This document shows, piece by piece, positions 10,101 to 19,550 of a stretch of 32,806 nt of DNA; the first letter of the stretch is position 1, and every line of letters starts with the position of its first letter. Source of the DNA: Bacillota bacterium (GTDB lineage Bacteria > Bacillota > Sulfobacillia > JAJYWN01 > JAJZPE01); the NCBI GenBank assembly GCA_036504675.1, contig DASXUT010000173.1, forward strand, positions 70,648-103,453, read 5' to 3'. The notes below the pieces were generated by a model. That model was not told the DNA's origin and searched no databases. It saw only the letters and a list, made by a program, of their open reading frames with translations. Both the position numbers and the translations under genes were made by a program.

Positions 10101-10262
10101 GTAGATAGCTCCTCCCCTCAGGTCTGTTGTTTCAGTCTAGTGTTTCCGGGGCCCACTTGCCCTATCTCCGCCGATGCCTCACCCCCCCCTCGGTGAAAAC
10201 CGGACTCTATCCAATCTCTATGAAGAGAATATTCGCCTTTATGGGCGCAGGGGCTCGTCCCT
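10101..10262 (-). promoter_or_regulatory. Long 5' leader of the purine permease mRNA, class unknown
   Basis: From the inferred start of transcription near 10262 to the TTG at 10100 there are about 160 nt without a plausible gene. The RNA contains a short GGG-ACGAG-CCC hairpin close to its 5' end, a run of eight G flanked by CCGA and TCGG, and a CCCC stretch that could pair with the GGGG of the ribosome binding site. I compared it from memory with the purine, PRPP/ppGpp (ykkC), guanidine and preQ1 riboswitch cores and found no convincing match. A regulatory leader is suspected only from length, position and the possible pairing with the ribosome binding site. Confidence 0.35.
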
Positions 10263-10269
10263 CACCCAG

Positions 10270-10299
10270 ATGATAACAAGGCGAACGGCCCCTTGTCAA
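10270..10299 (-). promoter_or_regulatory. Sigma-A-type promoter of the purine permease
   Basis: On the minus strand a perfect -35 TTGACA (10299-10294) is followed after 18 bp by TATCAT (10275-10270), five of six matches to the -10 consensus. It lies directly downstream of the guaA terminator and points to the permease. Confidence 0.75.
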
Positions 10300-10350
10300 C
10301 AAAAAGGCGAATGATAGCCCGTCTATTCAAGGTATCATTCGTCTTTTTCT
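10300..10350 (-). terminator. Intrinsic terminator after guaA (bidirectional form)
   Basis: The minus strand reads GACGAATGATA, a 16-nt loop, TATCATTCGCC, then TTTTT. The 9-bp core GAATGATA/TATCATTC is exact. A T-run also follows on the plus strand, so it could work in both directions. It separates hpt-guaA from the permease promoter. Confidence 0.85.
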
Positions 10351-10384
10351 CTCTTGTCCGACTTTCCGCCTCCATCGACGTCCC

Positions 10385-11974
10385 TCATTCCCATTCCACC
10401 GTCGCCGGCGGCTTCGTGGTCACGTCATAGACCAGCCGGTTGACCCCCTTGACCTCATTGACCACGCGGCTCGAGATGCGTTCGATGAGCTCGTATGGCA
10501 GACGAGCCCAATCGACGGTCATGAAGTCCTGCCCGGTGATGGCCCGCAAGACGACCGTGCAGCCATAGGTGCGCTCGTCGCCCATGACCCCGACGCTCCG
10601 GACCGGGAGAAGGACGGCGAAGACCTGGAGCAAGCGGTCGTACCAGCCGGCCCGGCGGACCTCCTCGATGACAATGGCATCAGCCTGGCGGACGGTCTCC
10701 AAGCGCTCCCGGGTGACCTCGCCAAGGACGCGCACAGCCAGCCCGGGGCCAGGGAAGGGATGCCTCCAGACCAACTCGCTCGGCAGGCCGAGCTCGAACC
10801 CGACCCGCCGGACCTCGTCCTTGAACAGGTACCTGAGCGGCTCGACCAGCTTGAATTGCAGGTCGGAGGGCAACCCGCCGACGTTGTGATGGCTCTTGAT
10901 CACCGAGGCCGGGCCGCCGCCGGGGGCCCCGCCCGACTCGATGACGTCGGGATAGATGGTCCCCTGGGCCAGAAACTCGACCTTGCCGGCCCCGGCCAGC
11001 TTCGCGGCCTCGGCCTCGAAGACCCGGATGAACTCCTCGCCGATGATCTTGCGCTTCCGTTCCGGGTCGGTGACCCCGGCCAGGCGGCCGAGGAAGCGAT
11101 CGCTCGCGTCGGCGTGGACCAGGTTCATCCCGAAGTGGCCGCCGAAGGTCTCGCGCACCTGGGCCGCCTCGTCCAATCGGAGGAGTCCGTTGTCCACGAA
11201 CAGGCAGGTCAGGCGGTCGCCGACGGCCCGCTGGACGAGGGCGGCGACGACCGAGGAATCGACCCCGCCGGACAGGGCGCAGAGGACGTGCCCCGGGCCG
11301 ACTATCGCTCGGACGTCGGCCACGGCCCTTTCGATGAACGAGCTGGGCCCCCAGTCCCCGGCGCAGCCGGCCACGTTGAACAGGAAGGCCCGGAGGATGT
11401 CCAAACCCTTCGGGGTATGGACCACCTCGGGGTGGAACTGGACGGCGTACATCCGGCGGTCCGGCGCGGCCATCGCCGCCACCGGGGTGTTCTCCGAGCG
11501 GGCGATGACCGAGAAACCCGGGGGCACAGACTGGACGACCACCCCGTGGCTCATCCAGACGTCGATGGCCGGTTCGAGGCCTTTGAAGATGGCCGCCCCG
11601 GTGTCGACCGTGGCGGTGACGTGACCATACTCCCGGCGCTCCGCTCCGGTCACCCGGCCGCCCAGCAGGAAGGCCATCAGCTGCATGCCGTAGCAGATAC
11701 CCAGAATGGGCAGGCCGCTGTCGAAGAGGCGCGGGTCATAGCGGGGCGCCCCATCCTCGTAGACACTGGCCGGGCCACCGGACAGGATGATCGCCTTGGG
11801 CTTCCTGGCCAGGAGCTCGTCCAGCGGCGTCCAGGCCGGGACGACCTCGCTGTAGACGCCCAGCTCGCGGACGCGGCGGGCGATCAGTTGGTTGTACTGG
11901 GCCCCGAAGTCGATGACGGCGACGAGTTCCCTGGGCCCACGGTCGGTCAAAACCGTCCCAACCTCACTTCGCAC
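10385..11974 (-). CDS. guaA: GMP synthase (glutamine-hydrolysing)
   Basis: The protein aminates XMP to GMP using glutamine and ATP. The N-terminal class I amidotransferase domain has the nucleophile Cys94 in GICYGMQ and His181/Glu183 in FHPEVVHT. The synthetase half carries the PP-loop LSGGVDSS (about 235-242). The C-terminal dimerisation domain ends in the usual KPPATVEWE. The start is uncertain: GTG at 11974 (529 aa) overlaps hpt by 11 nt and lacks a clear ribosome binding site. TTG at 11950 begins just before the conserved [16 protein letters not shown] segment and has GTGAGG somewhat far upstream. Co-transcription with hpt makes sense as a GMP/IMP supply unit. Confidence 0.96.
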   Translation of the reverse strand: MRSEVGTVLTDRGPRELVAVIDFGAQYNQLIARRVRELGVYSEVVPAWTPLDELLARKPKAIILSGGPASVYEDGAPRYDPRLFDSGLPILGICYGMQLMAFLLGGRVTGAERREYGHVTATVDTGAAIFKGLEPAIDVWMSHGVVVQSVPPGFSVIARSENTPVAAMAAPDRRMYAVQFHPEVVHTPKGLDILRAFLFNVAGCAGDWGPSSFIERAVADVRAIVGPGHVLCALSGGVDSSVVAALVQRAVGDRLTCLFVDNGLLRLDEAAQVRETFGGHFGMNLVHADASDRFLGRLAGVTDPERKRKIIGEEFIRVFEAEAAKLAGAGKVEFLAQGTIYPDVIESGGAPGGGPASVIKSHHNVGGLPSDLQFKLVEPLRYLFKDEVRRVGFELGLPSELVWRHPFPGPGLAVRVLGEVTRERLETVRQADAIVIEEVRRAGWYDRLLQVFAVLLPVRSVGVMGDERTYGCTVVLRAITGQDFMTVDWARLPYELIERISSRVVNEVKGVNRLVYDVTTKPPATVEWE

Positions 11975-12539
11975 CGCCGTTCTTGCCGGTCGTGTCGGCC
12001 TCGTAGACCTCGGGCTTGAGGACGCCGATCATCGGCAGATTGCGGTAGAACTCCCGATAGTCGAGGCCGTAGCCGACGACGAACTCGTTGGGGATGGAGA
12101 ACCCGCAATAATCGACGCGGACCGGCACCTGGCGGCGCTCTTTTTTGTCCAAGAGGGTGCACACCTTGAGGCTCTTGGGGTTGCGGGCCCGAAAATTCTC
12201 GGTCAGGTAGTTCAAGGTTAGGCCGGTATCGACGATGTCCTCGACGATGAGGACGTCCCGCCCATCCATAGGCTGGTCGATGTCCTTGATGATCCGGACG
12301 GCCCCCGAGGACTTGGTGGCCGCGCCATAGGACGAGACGGCCATGAAGTCGAAGGTGGCCGGGATGTCGATGTGGCGGGCCAGGTCGGCCAAGAAGATGG
12401 CCGCGCCCTTGAGGATGGCGACCATGAACAGGTTCTTGCCCGCGTATTCCGCGGCGATCTGCCGGCCGAGCTCCGTGATTCGGTCCTGGATACGGTCGGC
12501 GGGAATGAGGATTTCCTTGAGGTCCTTGTCTGAGCCCAA
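11964..12539 (-). CDS. hpt: Hypoxanthine (guanine) phosphoribosyltransferase
   Basis: It salvages hypoxanthine and guanine to IMP and GMP with PRPP. The PRPP loop reads [14 protein letters not shown], a [10 protein letters not shown] segment lies in the N-terminal half, and [16 protein letters not shown] followed by IGVLKPEVY is the standard C-terminal signature. I prefer TTG at 12539 (191 aa) because GGAGGG lies 9 nt upstream and the resulting length matches the B. subtilis enzyme. The in-frame TTG at 12572 (202 aa) has no ribosome binding site. Hpt in Bacillota often sits beside tilS and ftsH; here it precedes guaA instead. Confidence 0.95.
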   Translation of the reverse strand: MGSDKDLKEILIPADRIQDRITELGRQIAAEYAGKNLFMVAILKGAAIFLADLARHIDIPATFDFMAVSSYGAATKSSGAVRIIKDIDQPMDGRDVLIVEDIVDTGLTLNYLTENFRARNPKSLKVCTLLDKKERRQVPVRVDYCGFSIPNEFVVGYGLDYREFYRNLPMIGVLKPEVYEADTTGKNGGAK

Positions 12540-12583
12540 CAGGATGATCCCTCCAGAACTAGCCTGCTCCAATAATTGCTAGA

Positions 12584-12612
12584 AGTTTCGCGTCAGCGGG
12601 AAGGTTTTCCTG
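12584..12612 (-). promoter_or_regulatory. Possible sigma-H-like promoter upstream of hpt
   Basis: The minus strand has CAGGAAAA (12612-12605) and, 13 bp on, GCGAAACT (12591-12584). These resemble the sigma-H elements RnAGGAwWW and RnnGAATWW, with an imperfect -10. Transcription from here would start between the two alternative hpt start codons and so would favour the downstream one. No good sigma-A promoter is visible in this gap. Confidence 0.3.
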
Positions 12613-12629
12613 CCGAAACCATGAACCGC

Positions 12630-12664
12630 AGCCAAAGGAAAGGGGAGTCCGGAGTGGACTCCCC
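12630..12664 (-). terminator. Intrinsic terminator of the tungsten/molybdenum cofactor operon
   Basis: A perfect 9-bp stem GGGGAGTCC/GGACTCCCC (12642-12650 and 12656-12664) with a 5-nt loop is followed on the minus strand by TTTCCTTTGG. It lies about 60 nt beyond the last gene of the operon and before hpt. Confidence 0.8.
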
Positions 12665-12721
12665 GCGGGTTCGTTTCCGGGCCCGGTTCGGTCGCTTCCG
12701 GCCGATGCCCTGCCGCCAGGT

Positions 12722-13753
12722 TCAGGGCTTGTCCGGCCGGGCGCACTCCCCGCCCTCGCCCCGGAGCAGCTCGAGGGCGTGCCCGAGGACCGGCATGACC
12801 ACCTCGAGGCATTCCCTCACGGCCCGTGGGCTGCCCGGCAGGTTGATGATCAGGGAACGCCCGCGGGTGCCGGCCACCGCCCGGGACAACATGGCCCGGG
12901 AAGTCTTCTTCAAGCTTTCCTGGCGGATGGCCTCGGGAATCCCGGGCACGGGCCGGTCGCAGGCGGCCAGGGTGGCTTCGGGGGTGTGGTCCCGGGGGGC
13001 CAGGCCGGTGCCCCCGGTGGTCAGGATGAGGTCGACGCCCATCTGGTCGGCCATCACGATGAGCTTCTCCTTGATCAGCCCCTCATCGTCGGGGATGACT
13101 TCATAGGCCGCCACCTTGCCCCCCGCCGCCTCGACGATCTCGGCGATGACCCGGCCGCTCTTGTCCTCGCGTTCCCCACGCGAACCCTTGTCGCTGGCGG
13201 TCAGGATGCCGGCGGTGAAAGGGGGAAGGACCTCCGCGTGGGATGGGTCCCCAGGGTCGGCCTCAACCTCGGCCGCCCCGGCGACGATCAGGGCGTCGCC
13301 GACCTTGATCGAGCCGCCACGGATGACTCGGACGAAGATGCCCTCCCTGGGCATCACGCAGTCCCCCGCCTGCTCGTAAATGGCGCAGTGGCTGTGGCAC
13401 TCCTTGCCGATCTGGGTGACCTCGAGGAGCGGGCCGCCCGCATCGCCTCCGGTCCGGGGATCCCTCACCTCGACCCTGGTCCCGATGGGCAGGACGACGA
13501 GGTCCAGGCCGACCGTGGTCAGGTTCTCGGCGAACGCCCCGGGGCCGACATTGAGGCCGGCCGCCCGCATCTTCTCGATGCTCTCCATGGCCAGCAGGCT
13601 GACCTGGCGGTGCCACGGCCCGGCGTGGGCGTCCCCCTCGAGACCGTGATTCTCAATCAACTGCCCCCGCCCGACGTCCTTCTTCCGCATCCCCTTCTTT
13701 TCGCTGACGCAGACGGCCGCGATATGGCCGATGGAGCCCAACTCCAGACTCAT
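12722..13753 (-). CDS. MOSC domain - MogA/MoaB fusion (molybdopterin adenylyltransferase-like)
   Basis: The ATG at 13753 overlaps the moaC stop (ATGA) and has AGGGGAG 9 nt upstream; the open frame further upstream belongs to moaC in another phase. The 343-aa product has two domains. Residues 1 to about 158 are a MOSC domain (GLEGDAHAG, then KECHSHC with the conserved Cys119), a fold that handles sulfur on Mo cofactor. Residues about 179-335 are a MogA/MoaB domain ([12 protein letters not shown], then [17 protein letters not shown]), which adenylylates molybdopterin before metal insertion by MoeA. The fusion suggests coupled late steps of cofactor maturation. Domain assignment is firm; the role of this MOSC half is inferred. 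Confidence 0.92.
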   Translation of the reverse strand: MSLELGSIGHIAAVCVSEKKGMRKKDVGRGQLIENHGLEGDAHAGPWHRQVSLLAMESIEKMRAAGLNVGPGAFAENLTTVGLDLVVLPIGTRVEVRDPRTGGDAGGPLLEVTQIGKECHSHCAIYEQAGDCVMPREGIFVRVIRGGSIKVGDALIVAGAAEVEADPGDPSHAEVLPPFTAGILTASDKGSRGEREDKSGRVIAEIVEAAGGKVAAYEVIPDDEGLIKEKLIVMADQMGVDLILTTGGTGLAPRDHTPEATLAACDRPVPGIPEAIRQESLKKTSRAMLSRAVAGTRGRSLIINLPGSPRAVRECLEVVMPVLGHALELLRGEGGECARPDKP

Positions 13754-14349
13754 CGCTTCGCGCTCCCCTCGGACGGCCAGGCTTCGACGCCTTCCCGTCG
13801 CCATTCCCCGCTCTTGCCCCCGGACTTGTCGAGCAGCTGGATGGGCCCGATAACCATGCCGCGGTCGACCGCCTTGCACATGTCGTAGACCGTCAGGGCC
13901 CCGACGCTCACGGCGGTGAGAGCCTCCATCTCGGCCCCGGTCCGCCCGGTGGTGCGCACGGCGGCCTCGATGAGGACCCTGCCGCCGGCATGGCCGCCGG
14001 CTCCCCAGCCGGCCTCGCCCGCCCCCGGCCCGTCGACCACGGTCAGGCGGACATCGATGCCGGTCAGGGCGATGGGGTGGCACAGGGGGATCAATTCGGA
14101 CGTCCGTTTGGCCCCCATGATCGCCGCCAGTTGGGCGACGGCCAGGACATCCCCTTTCCGGCCGGTTCCGGACCTGATCGCCGCCAGGGCCTCCGGCCCG
14201 ACCCTGATCTCGCCGCGGGCCACGGCCTGTCGGACGGTCTCGGCTTTTTCTCCGACGTCGACCATCCGGGCCCGTCCCGATGGGTCGAAGTGGGTCAGTC
14301 CTCCCGCTCCCGGGGCCTTCTCTGGTCCCCTGCCGCCTTCCCCGTTCAC
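13750..14349 (-). CDS. moaC: Cyclic pyranopterin monophosphate synthase MoaC
   Basis: With MoaA it converts GTP to cyclic pyranopterin monophosphate. Conserved segments are [17 protein letters not shown] and [19 protein letters not shown] with the catalytic Lys shortly after (MCKAVDRG). I start at GTG 14349 (199 aa) because GGGAGG lies 8 nt upstream and the moaA stop is only 4 nt away; the longer frame to 14397 reads into moaA. The protein is longer than the usual 160 aa owing to a Gly/Pro-rich N-terminus, a Gly/Ala-rich insertion before [11 protein letters not shown], and an additional C-terminal tail. Confidence 0.95.
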   Translation of the reverse strand: MNGEGGRGPEKAPGAGGLTHFDPSGRARMVDVGEKAETVRQAVARGEIRVGPEALAAIRSGTGRKGDVLAVAQLAAIMGAKRTSELIPLCHPIALTGIDVRLTVVDGPGAGEAGWGAGGHAGGRVLIEAAVRTTGRTGAEMEALTAVSVGALTVYDMCKAVDRGMVIGPIQLLDKSGGKSGEWRREGVEAWPSEGSAKR

Positions 14350-14353
14350 CGCC

Positions 14354-15445
14354 TCACCCTCCCAAACGGGACATCCGGCGGAGCTCGTCGTCCTCACCGG
14401 CGCCCATGTTGTGCTCTTCCGGCTTCCGCCCGACCGCCGTCCGCAGGATTTCGGCCAACTCGTCCTCCTCGGCCCCCGAACGGAGGGCGGTCCGGAGGTC
14501 GATCTCCAGGGTTGAGGCCAGGCAGGGGTTGATCTTCCCGTCGGCGGTCAGCCTCAGCCGGTTGCAGCGAGAGCAGAAATGCCGGCTGATCGGGTTGATA
14601 AAACCGATCGTCCCCGCCCCGCCGATGGGCAGGACTTCGCCTTCATTGATCAGGGGCACCCAACGGTAGTATTCAGCCGGACCGTTACCCACCGGGCCTC
14701 CGGCCGGGATCAACTCTCCTGCCGCCAGCAGCCACTCCCTGACCTCCTGCCCGGTTACCCGCAGGTCGGCCGCCTGATGGGCGCTCTCGCCGAGCGGCAT
14801 CAGTTCGATGAAGCGGACGTGGACCGCCCCGAGACCCGGGGCGAACGGCCGCCGGGTCAGGCGGGCGAAGTCGAGGACCTCGTCGTCGTTGAGCCCGCGG
14901 ACGAGGACGACGTTGAGCTTGACCGGGTCGAAGCCGACCGCCAGGGCGGCCTTGATCCCGTCGGCCGCCTCGGTGAACAGATGCCTCCGGGCGAGCCTGG
15001 GAAAACGCTCAGGCCTGAGGGTGTCCAGGCTGATGTTGATCCGCCCGAGCCCCGCCGCCTTGAGGGGCGCAGCCAGGGGGGCCAACAAGGTCCCATTGGT
15101 CGTGATCGCCAGGTCCTCGAGGCCTTTCAAGGCGGACAGGCCGACCACCAGATCGACCAGGCCCTTGCGGACGAGGGGCTCGCCGCCGGTCAGCCGGATG
15201 CCGGTCACGCCCAGGGACACGGCCACCCGGGCGACCCTGAGGACCTCCTCGAGGGTGAGGATGTCCCGGTGGCTCTTGAGGGCGACCCCCTCCTCGGGCA
15301 GGCAGTAAAGGCACCGCATGTTGCAGCGGTCAGTCAAAGAGATGCGAAGATAGCTGATGGTCCGGCCATGCTTGTCGCGGAGGGCCGGGACCGGCGCCGG
15401 TGGCCGGGCTGGGACCCCGGCTCTGGTCCTTGGCTCATGCTTCAT
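14354..15445 (-). CDS. moaA: GTP 3',8-cyclase MoaA (radical SAM)
   Basis: The 363-aa radical SAM enzyme starts molybdopterin synthesis. The N-terminal cluster motif is Cys41-x3-Cys45-x2-Cys48 in [10 protein letters not shown]. The second, substrate-binding [4Fe-4S] cluster is carried by Cys291, Cys294 and Cys308 ([11 protein letters not shown] to NPC). The chain ends in Gly-Gly, the tail required for activity in characterised MoaA proteins. ATG at 15445 lies 9 nt after AAGAGG and overlaps the preceding gene by 11 nt. A Pro/Ala-rich stretch of about 20 residues precedes the catalytic core. Confidence 0.96.
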   Translation of the reverse strand: MKHEPRTRAGVPARPPAPVPALRDKHGRTISYLRISLTDRCNMRCLYCLPEEGVALKSHRDILTLEEVLRVARVAVSLGVTGIRLTGGEPLVRKGLVDLVVGLSALKGLEDLAITTNGTLLAPLAAPLKAAGLGRINISLDTLRPERFPRLARRHLFTEAADGIKAALAVGFDPVKLNVVLVRGLNDDEVLDFARLTRRPFAPGLGAVHVRFIELMPLGESAHQAADLRVTGQEVREWLLAAGELIPAGGPVGNGPAEYYRWVPLINEGEVLPIGGAGTIGFINPISRHFCSRCNRLRLTADGKINPCLASTLEIDLRTALRSGAEEDELAEILRTAVGRKPEEHNMGAGEDDELRRMSRLGG

Positions 15446-17381
15446 CGTCGATGACCTCTTCCATTCCGCTCTGTGATGGGTCGTAGCCGCCGAGGGCGGT
15501 CACGGCCGCCCGGAAGTCCTCGGACTTGATCACCTGCAGGAGTTCCTCGATGGGCTCGCTCCGGCGGTGCTCGGCCGGGATGGCCAACTGATACGCCTCA
15601 CGGGTGACCGGCACGAAGTCCAGGCCCAGCGCCCGGGCGGCGGCCAGGATGCCGAGGCCGGCGTCGACGGCGCCGCTGGCCACGGCGGCCGCCACCGTCA
15701 GATGAGTGAACTCCTCCCGGTCATAACCGTCGATCGTCTTCGGGTCGATGCCCTCCAGCCTCAGGTGGTAGTCCAGAAGGACCCGGGTGCCCGCCCCCCG
15801 CTGGCGGTTGACGAACCTTACGTCCGGGCGGGTCAGGTCGTTGAAGGCCTCGATGCCCTTGGGGTTCCCCGGAGCGACCAGGAACCCCTGGTCGCGGTCG
15901 ACCAGGTGGACCAGGTGGATCGACCGGCCGGGGAGGTACTTACGGATGTAAGTCCGGTTGTACTCACCGGTCTCTTCGTCGAGGAGGTGGGTCCCGGCCA
16001 GGTGGGCCTCGCCGCGGCGAAGAGCGATCAAGCCGCCCAGACTGCCCACGTTGGCCGAGGACAGGCTCAGCTCGGGGTGCCGCTGGTGCAGGAAGTCCCC
16101 GAGGAGGTCCAGGCAGAGGTCGTGGCTGCCGATGGCGACGATGGTCCCGGCCACCTCGGCCGGGTCCCGCCACAACTCGACCTCGACTTCGTCCCCTTCG
16201 GCCAGGCCCTCGGTGAGGGGCGGGATGCGGACGACGCCGTCCGCCCGGACCAGGGACATGGTCACCCCGGCGCCGCGGGCGATGGGCGTCGCCACCAGGC
16301 GGCGGCCGACCCAGCCCAGCTTGACCCGGAGGAACTCCTCGGCCCCGCTGGTCGACATGACCCGCCGGCTGATGGCCGCCCGTTCCTTCGGCCTGACCGT
16401 GGCGGGAAGCCCCTGAAGGGCGAAGACCAGCGGCTTGACGAAGAGATCGAAAGCGATGAAGGAAGATACCGGATAGCCTGGCACCCCGATCACCGGCTTG
16501 CCACGGGCCACGCCGAGGATGACCGGCCGGCCCGGCTTCATCGCCACCCCATGGACGAGCACCCGACCTATCTGGCCCACGGCCCAGGCGGAGAAGTCCT
16601 CGGAGCCGGCCGACGAGCCGGCGTTGAGGACGACCACGTCGGCGGCCTCCAGAGCCTCACCCAAGGCGGCCAGGATGGCTTCGCGGCGGTCGATGACGAT
16701 CCTCCGCCGGAGTGGCTCCGCCCCCCACTGGCTGACCAGGGCGGCCTGGACGTAGGAATTCGACTCGAGGATGTCGCCCGGCCGCAGCCGTTCGGCCGCC
16801 GGGCTCATCGGGTCGACCAGCTCGGTCCCGGTGGGGATGATGGCCACCTTGGGCCGCCGCCGGACCGACACCCCCCTGACCCCGGCGGCCAGCAGGGCTC
16901 CGATGTCCATCGAGCGGAGTCGGTGATTGGACGGCAGGACCAACTCCGTGGCCACGATGTCCTCGCCCAGGCTGCGGACGTGCTGCCAGGGAGCGACCGG
17001 ATTGGCGACCTCAATGCCGTCCGGGTCGACCGGTTTGACGTCCTCGATCATGATCACCGCGTCCGTCCCCGGGGGCAGGGGGTCGCCGGTGTCGACCGGG
17101 AAGGCGCCGCTGTCCACGGTCAAGCGCGCCGGTCGGGTCTCGCTGGCGCCGAAGGTCGAGGCGGCCTTGACCGCGTATCCGTCCATCGCCGCCGCGTGGT
17201 AGTGGGGGGCCGAAGTGCGGGCGTAGACCGCCTCGGCCAGGACCCGTCCGACCGCCTCGGGGACGGCCACGGTCTCCCCGGGCAGCGGCCGCCAAAGGCC
17301 GGCTTCCCGCAGGGCCTCGTTCATCCGACCGAGGGCTTCGTCGATGGGGATCTCCTGGAGGTATATCTCCCGCTTGGCCAT
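15435..17381 (-). CDS. MoeA - periplasmic-binding-protein-like domain fusion (molybdopterin molybdotransferase family)
   Basis: The start is ATG 17381 (648 aa), with GAGG 7 nt upstream; a GTG two codons earlier is less well placed. Residues 1 to about 412 are a full MoeA domain: AAAMDGYAV, IPTGTELVD, NAGSSAGSED and GVPGYPVSSFIAFD, which insert Mo or W into adenylylated molybdopterin. From about 414 on there is a PBP-like/LysR-substrate-type domain (IGSHDLCLDLLGDFL, LVDRDQGFLVAPGNPKGI, NRQRGAGTRVLLDYHL). Such fusions are known in archaea and Bacillota; the extra domain is thought to sense or bind a ligand. Together with the separate MoeA next to it this gives two metal insertases, perhaps one each for tungsten and molybdenum (inference). 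Confidence 0.93.
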   Translation of the reverse strand: MAKREIYLQEIPIDEALGRMNEALREAGLWRPLPGETVAVPEAVGRVLAEAVYARTSAPHYHAAAMDGYAVKAASTFGASETRPARLTVDSGAFPVDTGDPLPPGTDAVIMIEDVKPVDPDGIEVANPVAPWQHVRSLGEDIVATELVLPSNHRLRSMDIGALLAAGVRGVSVRRRPKVAIIPTGTELVDPMSPAAERLRPGDILESNSYVQAALVSQWGAEPLRRRIVIDRREAILAALGEALEAADVVVLNAGSSAGSEDFSAWAVGQIGRVLVHGVAMKPGRPVILGVARGKPVIGVPGYPVSSFIAFDLFVKPLVFALQGLPATVRPKERAAISRRVMSTSGAEEFLRVKLGWVGRRLVATPIARGAGVTMSLVRADGVVRIPPLTEGLAEGDEVEVELWRDPAEVAGTIVAIGSHDLCLDLLGDFLHQRHPELSLSSANVGSLGGLIALRRGEAHLAGTHLLDEETGEYNRTYIRKYLPGRSIHLVHLVDRDQGFLVAPGNPKGIEAFNDLTRPDVRFVNRQRGAGTRVLLDYHLRLEGIDPKTIDGYDREEFTHLTVAAAVASGAVDAGLGILAAARALGLDFVPVTREAYQLAIPAEHRRSEPIEELLQVIKSEDFRAAVTALGGYDPSQSGMEEVIDDEA

Positions 17382-17459
17382 GCGCACACCTCATCGTCGA
17401 GCCTGATTGGGCGACCGGAGGCCCGCGATGCCCGGCCGGGGCCGCTCCGGATTCGGTCG

Positions 17460-18728
17460 TCAGGTAAGGGGCCGGACGCTCACTTCTTCCCCCGCCTCGT
17501 AGCCCTGACGACCGAGGGGGACACAGACCAGCCCGTCCGCCTGGACCAGGGTGGTGATGAGCCCGGACTTTCCCGGCACCGGCACGGCCCACAGGCCGTC
17601 GTCCCTGACCACCAGCCGGACTCGGACGTAGTCCTCGCGGGCCGGCGAGGAAGGGACGTTCTCGGCCAGGCGGGCCCGGATGGACGGGGCCACTGGCCCC
17701 TGCTCCGAGAAGACGGACTGCTCCTGAAGGCCGGCCAGGCGGCGCAGGACGGGCCGGACGAAGAGCTCGAAGATGACCATCGCGCTGGCCGGGTGCCCCG
17801 GCAACCCGAAGATCGGCCGCGGCGGTGAACCGGCGGCGAGGCCCAAGATGGTCGGTTTCCCCGGTTTGACCGCCACGCCGTGGACGAGCACCCCGGGCGG
17901 CCCGAGAGCGTCGATGACCCTGGCCGTGGCGTCCCTGGTCCCGACGGAACTGCCGCCGGAGATGACCACGGCGTCGGCCGCCAGGGCTTCCCGCGCCACC
18001 CGCAAGAGTTCGTCGAAGTCGTCCCGGACGATGCCGGCGATGGAAGCCACCGCCCCGGTCTGGGTGGCCAGCGCGGCCAGGCCATAGGCGTTGATGTCCC
18101 GGACCTCGCCGGGTCCGGGGGCCCGGTCGGGCGGGACGATCTCGTCGCCGCTGGAGATGACGGCCACCCGCGGACGCCGGAAGACGGCGACCTCGGTGCG
18201 CCCGATCCCGGCGAGAGCTCCGATGTCACTGGCCCGCAAGCGCCGTCCACGGTCGAGGACGAGCGCGCCGGCGGTCATATCCTCCCCTCGGACCAGCACG
18301 TTCTCCCCTGGCGCCACCGGTCGCTGGACGGCCACCGTGCTCGCGTCAAGCTCCTCGGCGTACTCGACCATGACCACGGCGTCGGCCCCGCCCGGGAGCA
18401 TCCCCCCGGTCGGAATCCGGACGGCCCTTCCCGACGCCAGGTCCGGGCCGGCGGGAGCGCCCATCCGGACGTCGCCGGCCACGGTCAGCAAGGCCGGCAG
18501 AGGCTCAGACGCCCCGAAGGTGTCGGCGGCCCTGACCGCGTAACCGTCGACCGTGGAACGATCAAAACCGGGCACGTCGTCGGCCGCCCGGACCGTCTCG
18601 GCCAGGACCCGGCCGATGGCCTCGGTTAAACGGGCCGTCTCGACGGCCGGTTCGGCCGCGGCTAGTTTAGAGTGGTAAAGTGCCGTGGCTTCGGCCACCG
18701 ACAGGAGCTTCAGCGGACGAACGTTCAC
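17460..18728 (-). CDS. moeA: Molybdopterin molybdenumtransferase MoeA
   Basis: The 422-aa MoeA/gephyrin-E-like protein shows STVDGYAVRA, IPTGGMLPGGADAVVMVE, ISSGDEIVPP, ISGGSSVGTRD and GLPGHPASAM, the expected order of conserved segments. It inserts molybdate or tungstate into adenylylated molybdopterin. It starts with GTG at 18728, with GGAGGG 8 nt upstream, and follows the ABC ATPase gene after 42 bp. It differs clearly from the MoeA half of the following gene, so the two are not a recent duplication. Confidence 0.95.
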   Translation of the reverse strand: MNVRPLKLLSVAEATALYHSKLAAAEPAVETARLTEAIGRVLAETVRAADDVPGFDRSTVDGYAVRAADTFGASEPLPALLTVAGDVRMGAPAGPDLASGRAVRIPTGGMLPGGADAVVMVEYAEELDASTVAVQRPVAPGENVLVRGEDMTAGALVLDRGRRLRASDIGALAGIGRTEVAVFRRPRVAVISSGDEIVPPDRAPGPGEVRDINAYGLAALATQTGAVASIAGIVRDDFDELLRVAREALAADAVVISGGSSVGTRDATARVIDALGPPGVLVHGVAVKPGKPTILGLAAGSPPRPIFGLPGHPASAMVIFELFVRPVLRRLAGLQEQSVFSEQGPVAPSIRARLAENVPSSPAREDYVRVRLVVRDDGLWAVPVPGKSGLITTLVQADGLVCVPLGRQGYEAGEEVSVRPLT

Positions 18729-18770
18729 GTCTTGGGCCCTCCGTCTGGATTAAACGTCTGGAATCTTCGC

Positions 18771-19550
18771 CTAGAATACCGTTTCGCCGGCCGCGAAGGC
18801 CCGGGCGGCCTCGGTCGCCGGTCGTTCGAAGAAGGCCCCCGCCGGGGCATCTTCGACGAGCCTCCCCTCGGACAGGAAGAGGACCCGATCGGCCAGGCGC
18901 CTGGCCTGGAAGAGGTTGTGGGTGACGAGGACGATCGTCCGGCCTTCGGCCCTGAGTCTCTTCAGGAGCCCCTCGATGGCTGAGGCGCTGGCCGGGTCGA
19001 GGTTGGCCGTCGGTTCGTCGAGGAGGAAGACCTCCGGCCGGAAGGCCATGGCCCGGGCCAGGGCGACCCGCTGTGACTCGCCGGAGGACAGCCCCTTGGC
19101 CGCCCGGGGGGCGAAGCCGACCAGGCCGACCTGGGCCAGGCTCTCCTCGACCCTCGCCCGGACCTCCGGCGACCCGCCGTCCAGACCCCGGAGGCGCAGG
19201 CCGTAGGCCACGTTCCCGGCCACCGTCCCCTCGAAGAGCACCGGCCGCTGGAAGATGAAGGCCATCCTTCGGCGCAGGGCCATCCTCTGCCTTTCGGCTC
19301 CCCAGCCGGACCCGTTCCCCCACGGCCACGGATGGCCGAAGATAGAGCCCTCGGCCTCCACCGGAGGGTCGATCAGACCGAGGAGTCGGAGGAAGGTGGT
19401 CTTCCCGCAACCGTTGGGCCCGAGGACGACGTTGATCCCGCCGCCGGCCAGGGCCAGCGGAGCGCCGTCGCTCGTCAAGTCGAGGGCCAGCCGCCCCCGG
19501 CGGTAGGCCTGGGCGAGGCGTTTGACCAAGAAGGTTGGTTCCGCGGTCAT
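18771..19550 (-). CDS. tupC: Tungstate ABC transporter ATP-binding protein
   Basis: The 259-aa ABC ATPase has Walker A GPNGCGKTT (about 44-52), Q-loop FIFQRPVLFEGTV, signature LSSGESQRVALARA, Walker B VFLLDEPTANLDP and the switch His in LVTHN. It carries no C-terminal TOBE/MOP domain, which distinguishes TupC from typical ModC. Its ATG overlaps the tupB stop (ATGA). Substrate assignment to tungstate rests on the neighbouring TupA and TupB rather than on the ATPase itself. Confidence 0.93.
   Translation of the reverse strand: MTAEPTFLVKRLAQAYRRGRLALDLTSDGAPLALAGGGINVVLGPNGCGKTTFLRLLGLIDPPVEAEGSIFGHPWPWGNGSGWGAERQRMALRRRMAFIFQRPVLFEGTVAGNVAYGLRLRGLDGGSPEVRARVEESLAQVGLVGFAPRAAKGLSSGESQRVALARAMAFRPEVFLLDEPTANLDPASASAIEGLLKRLRAEGRTIVLVTHNLFQARRLADRVLFLSEGRLVEDAPAGAFFERPATEAARAFAAGETVF

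Noticed and set aside
10101-10262. Purine, PRPP/ppGpp or guanidine riboswitch in the permease leader
   Set aside because: Only short fragments such as GGACGAG recall known motifs; the conserved cores are missing, so I call it an unassigned leader.
13753-14083. Upstream extension of the MOSC-MogA frame
   Set aside because: It runs through moaC in another phase and reads as Arg/Pro/Gly low-complexity sequence; ATG 13753 has its own ribosome binding site.
15567-17828. Plus-strand open frame of 753 codons opposite the MoeA fusion gene
   Set aside because: Same reason: the minus-strand frame has complete MoeA motifs and a ribosome binding site, while this one has neither.
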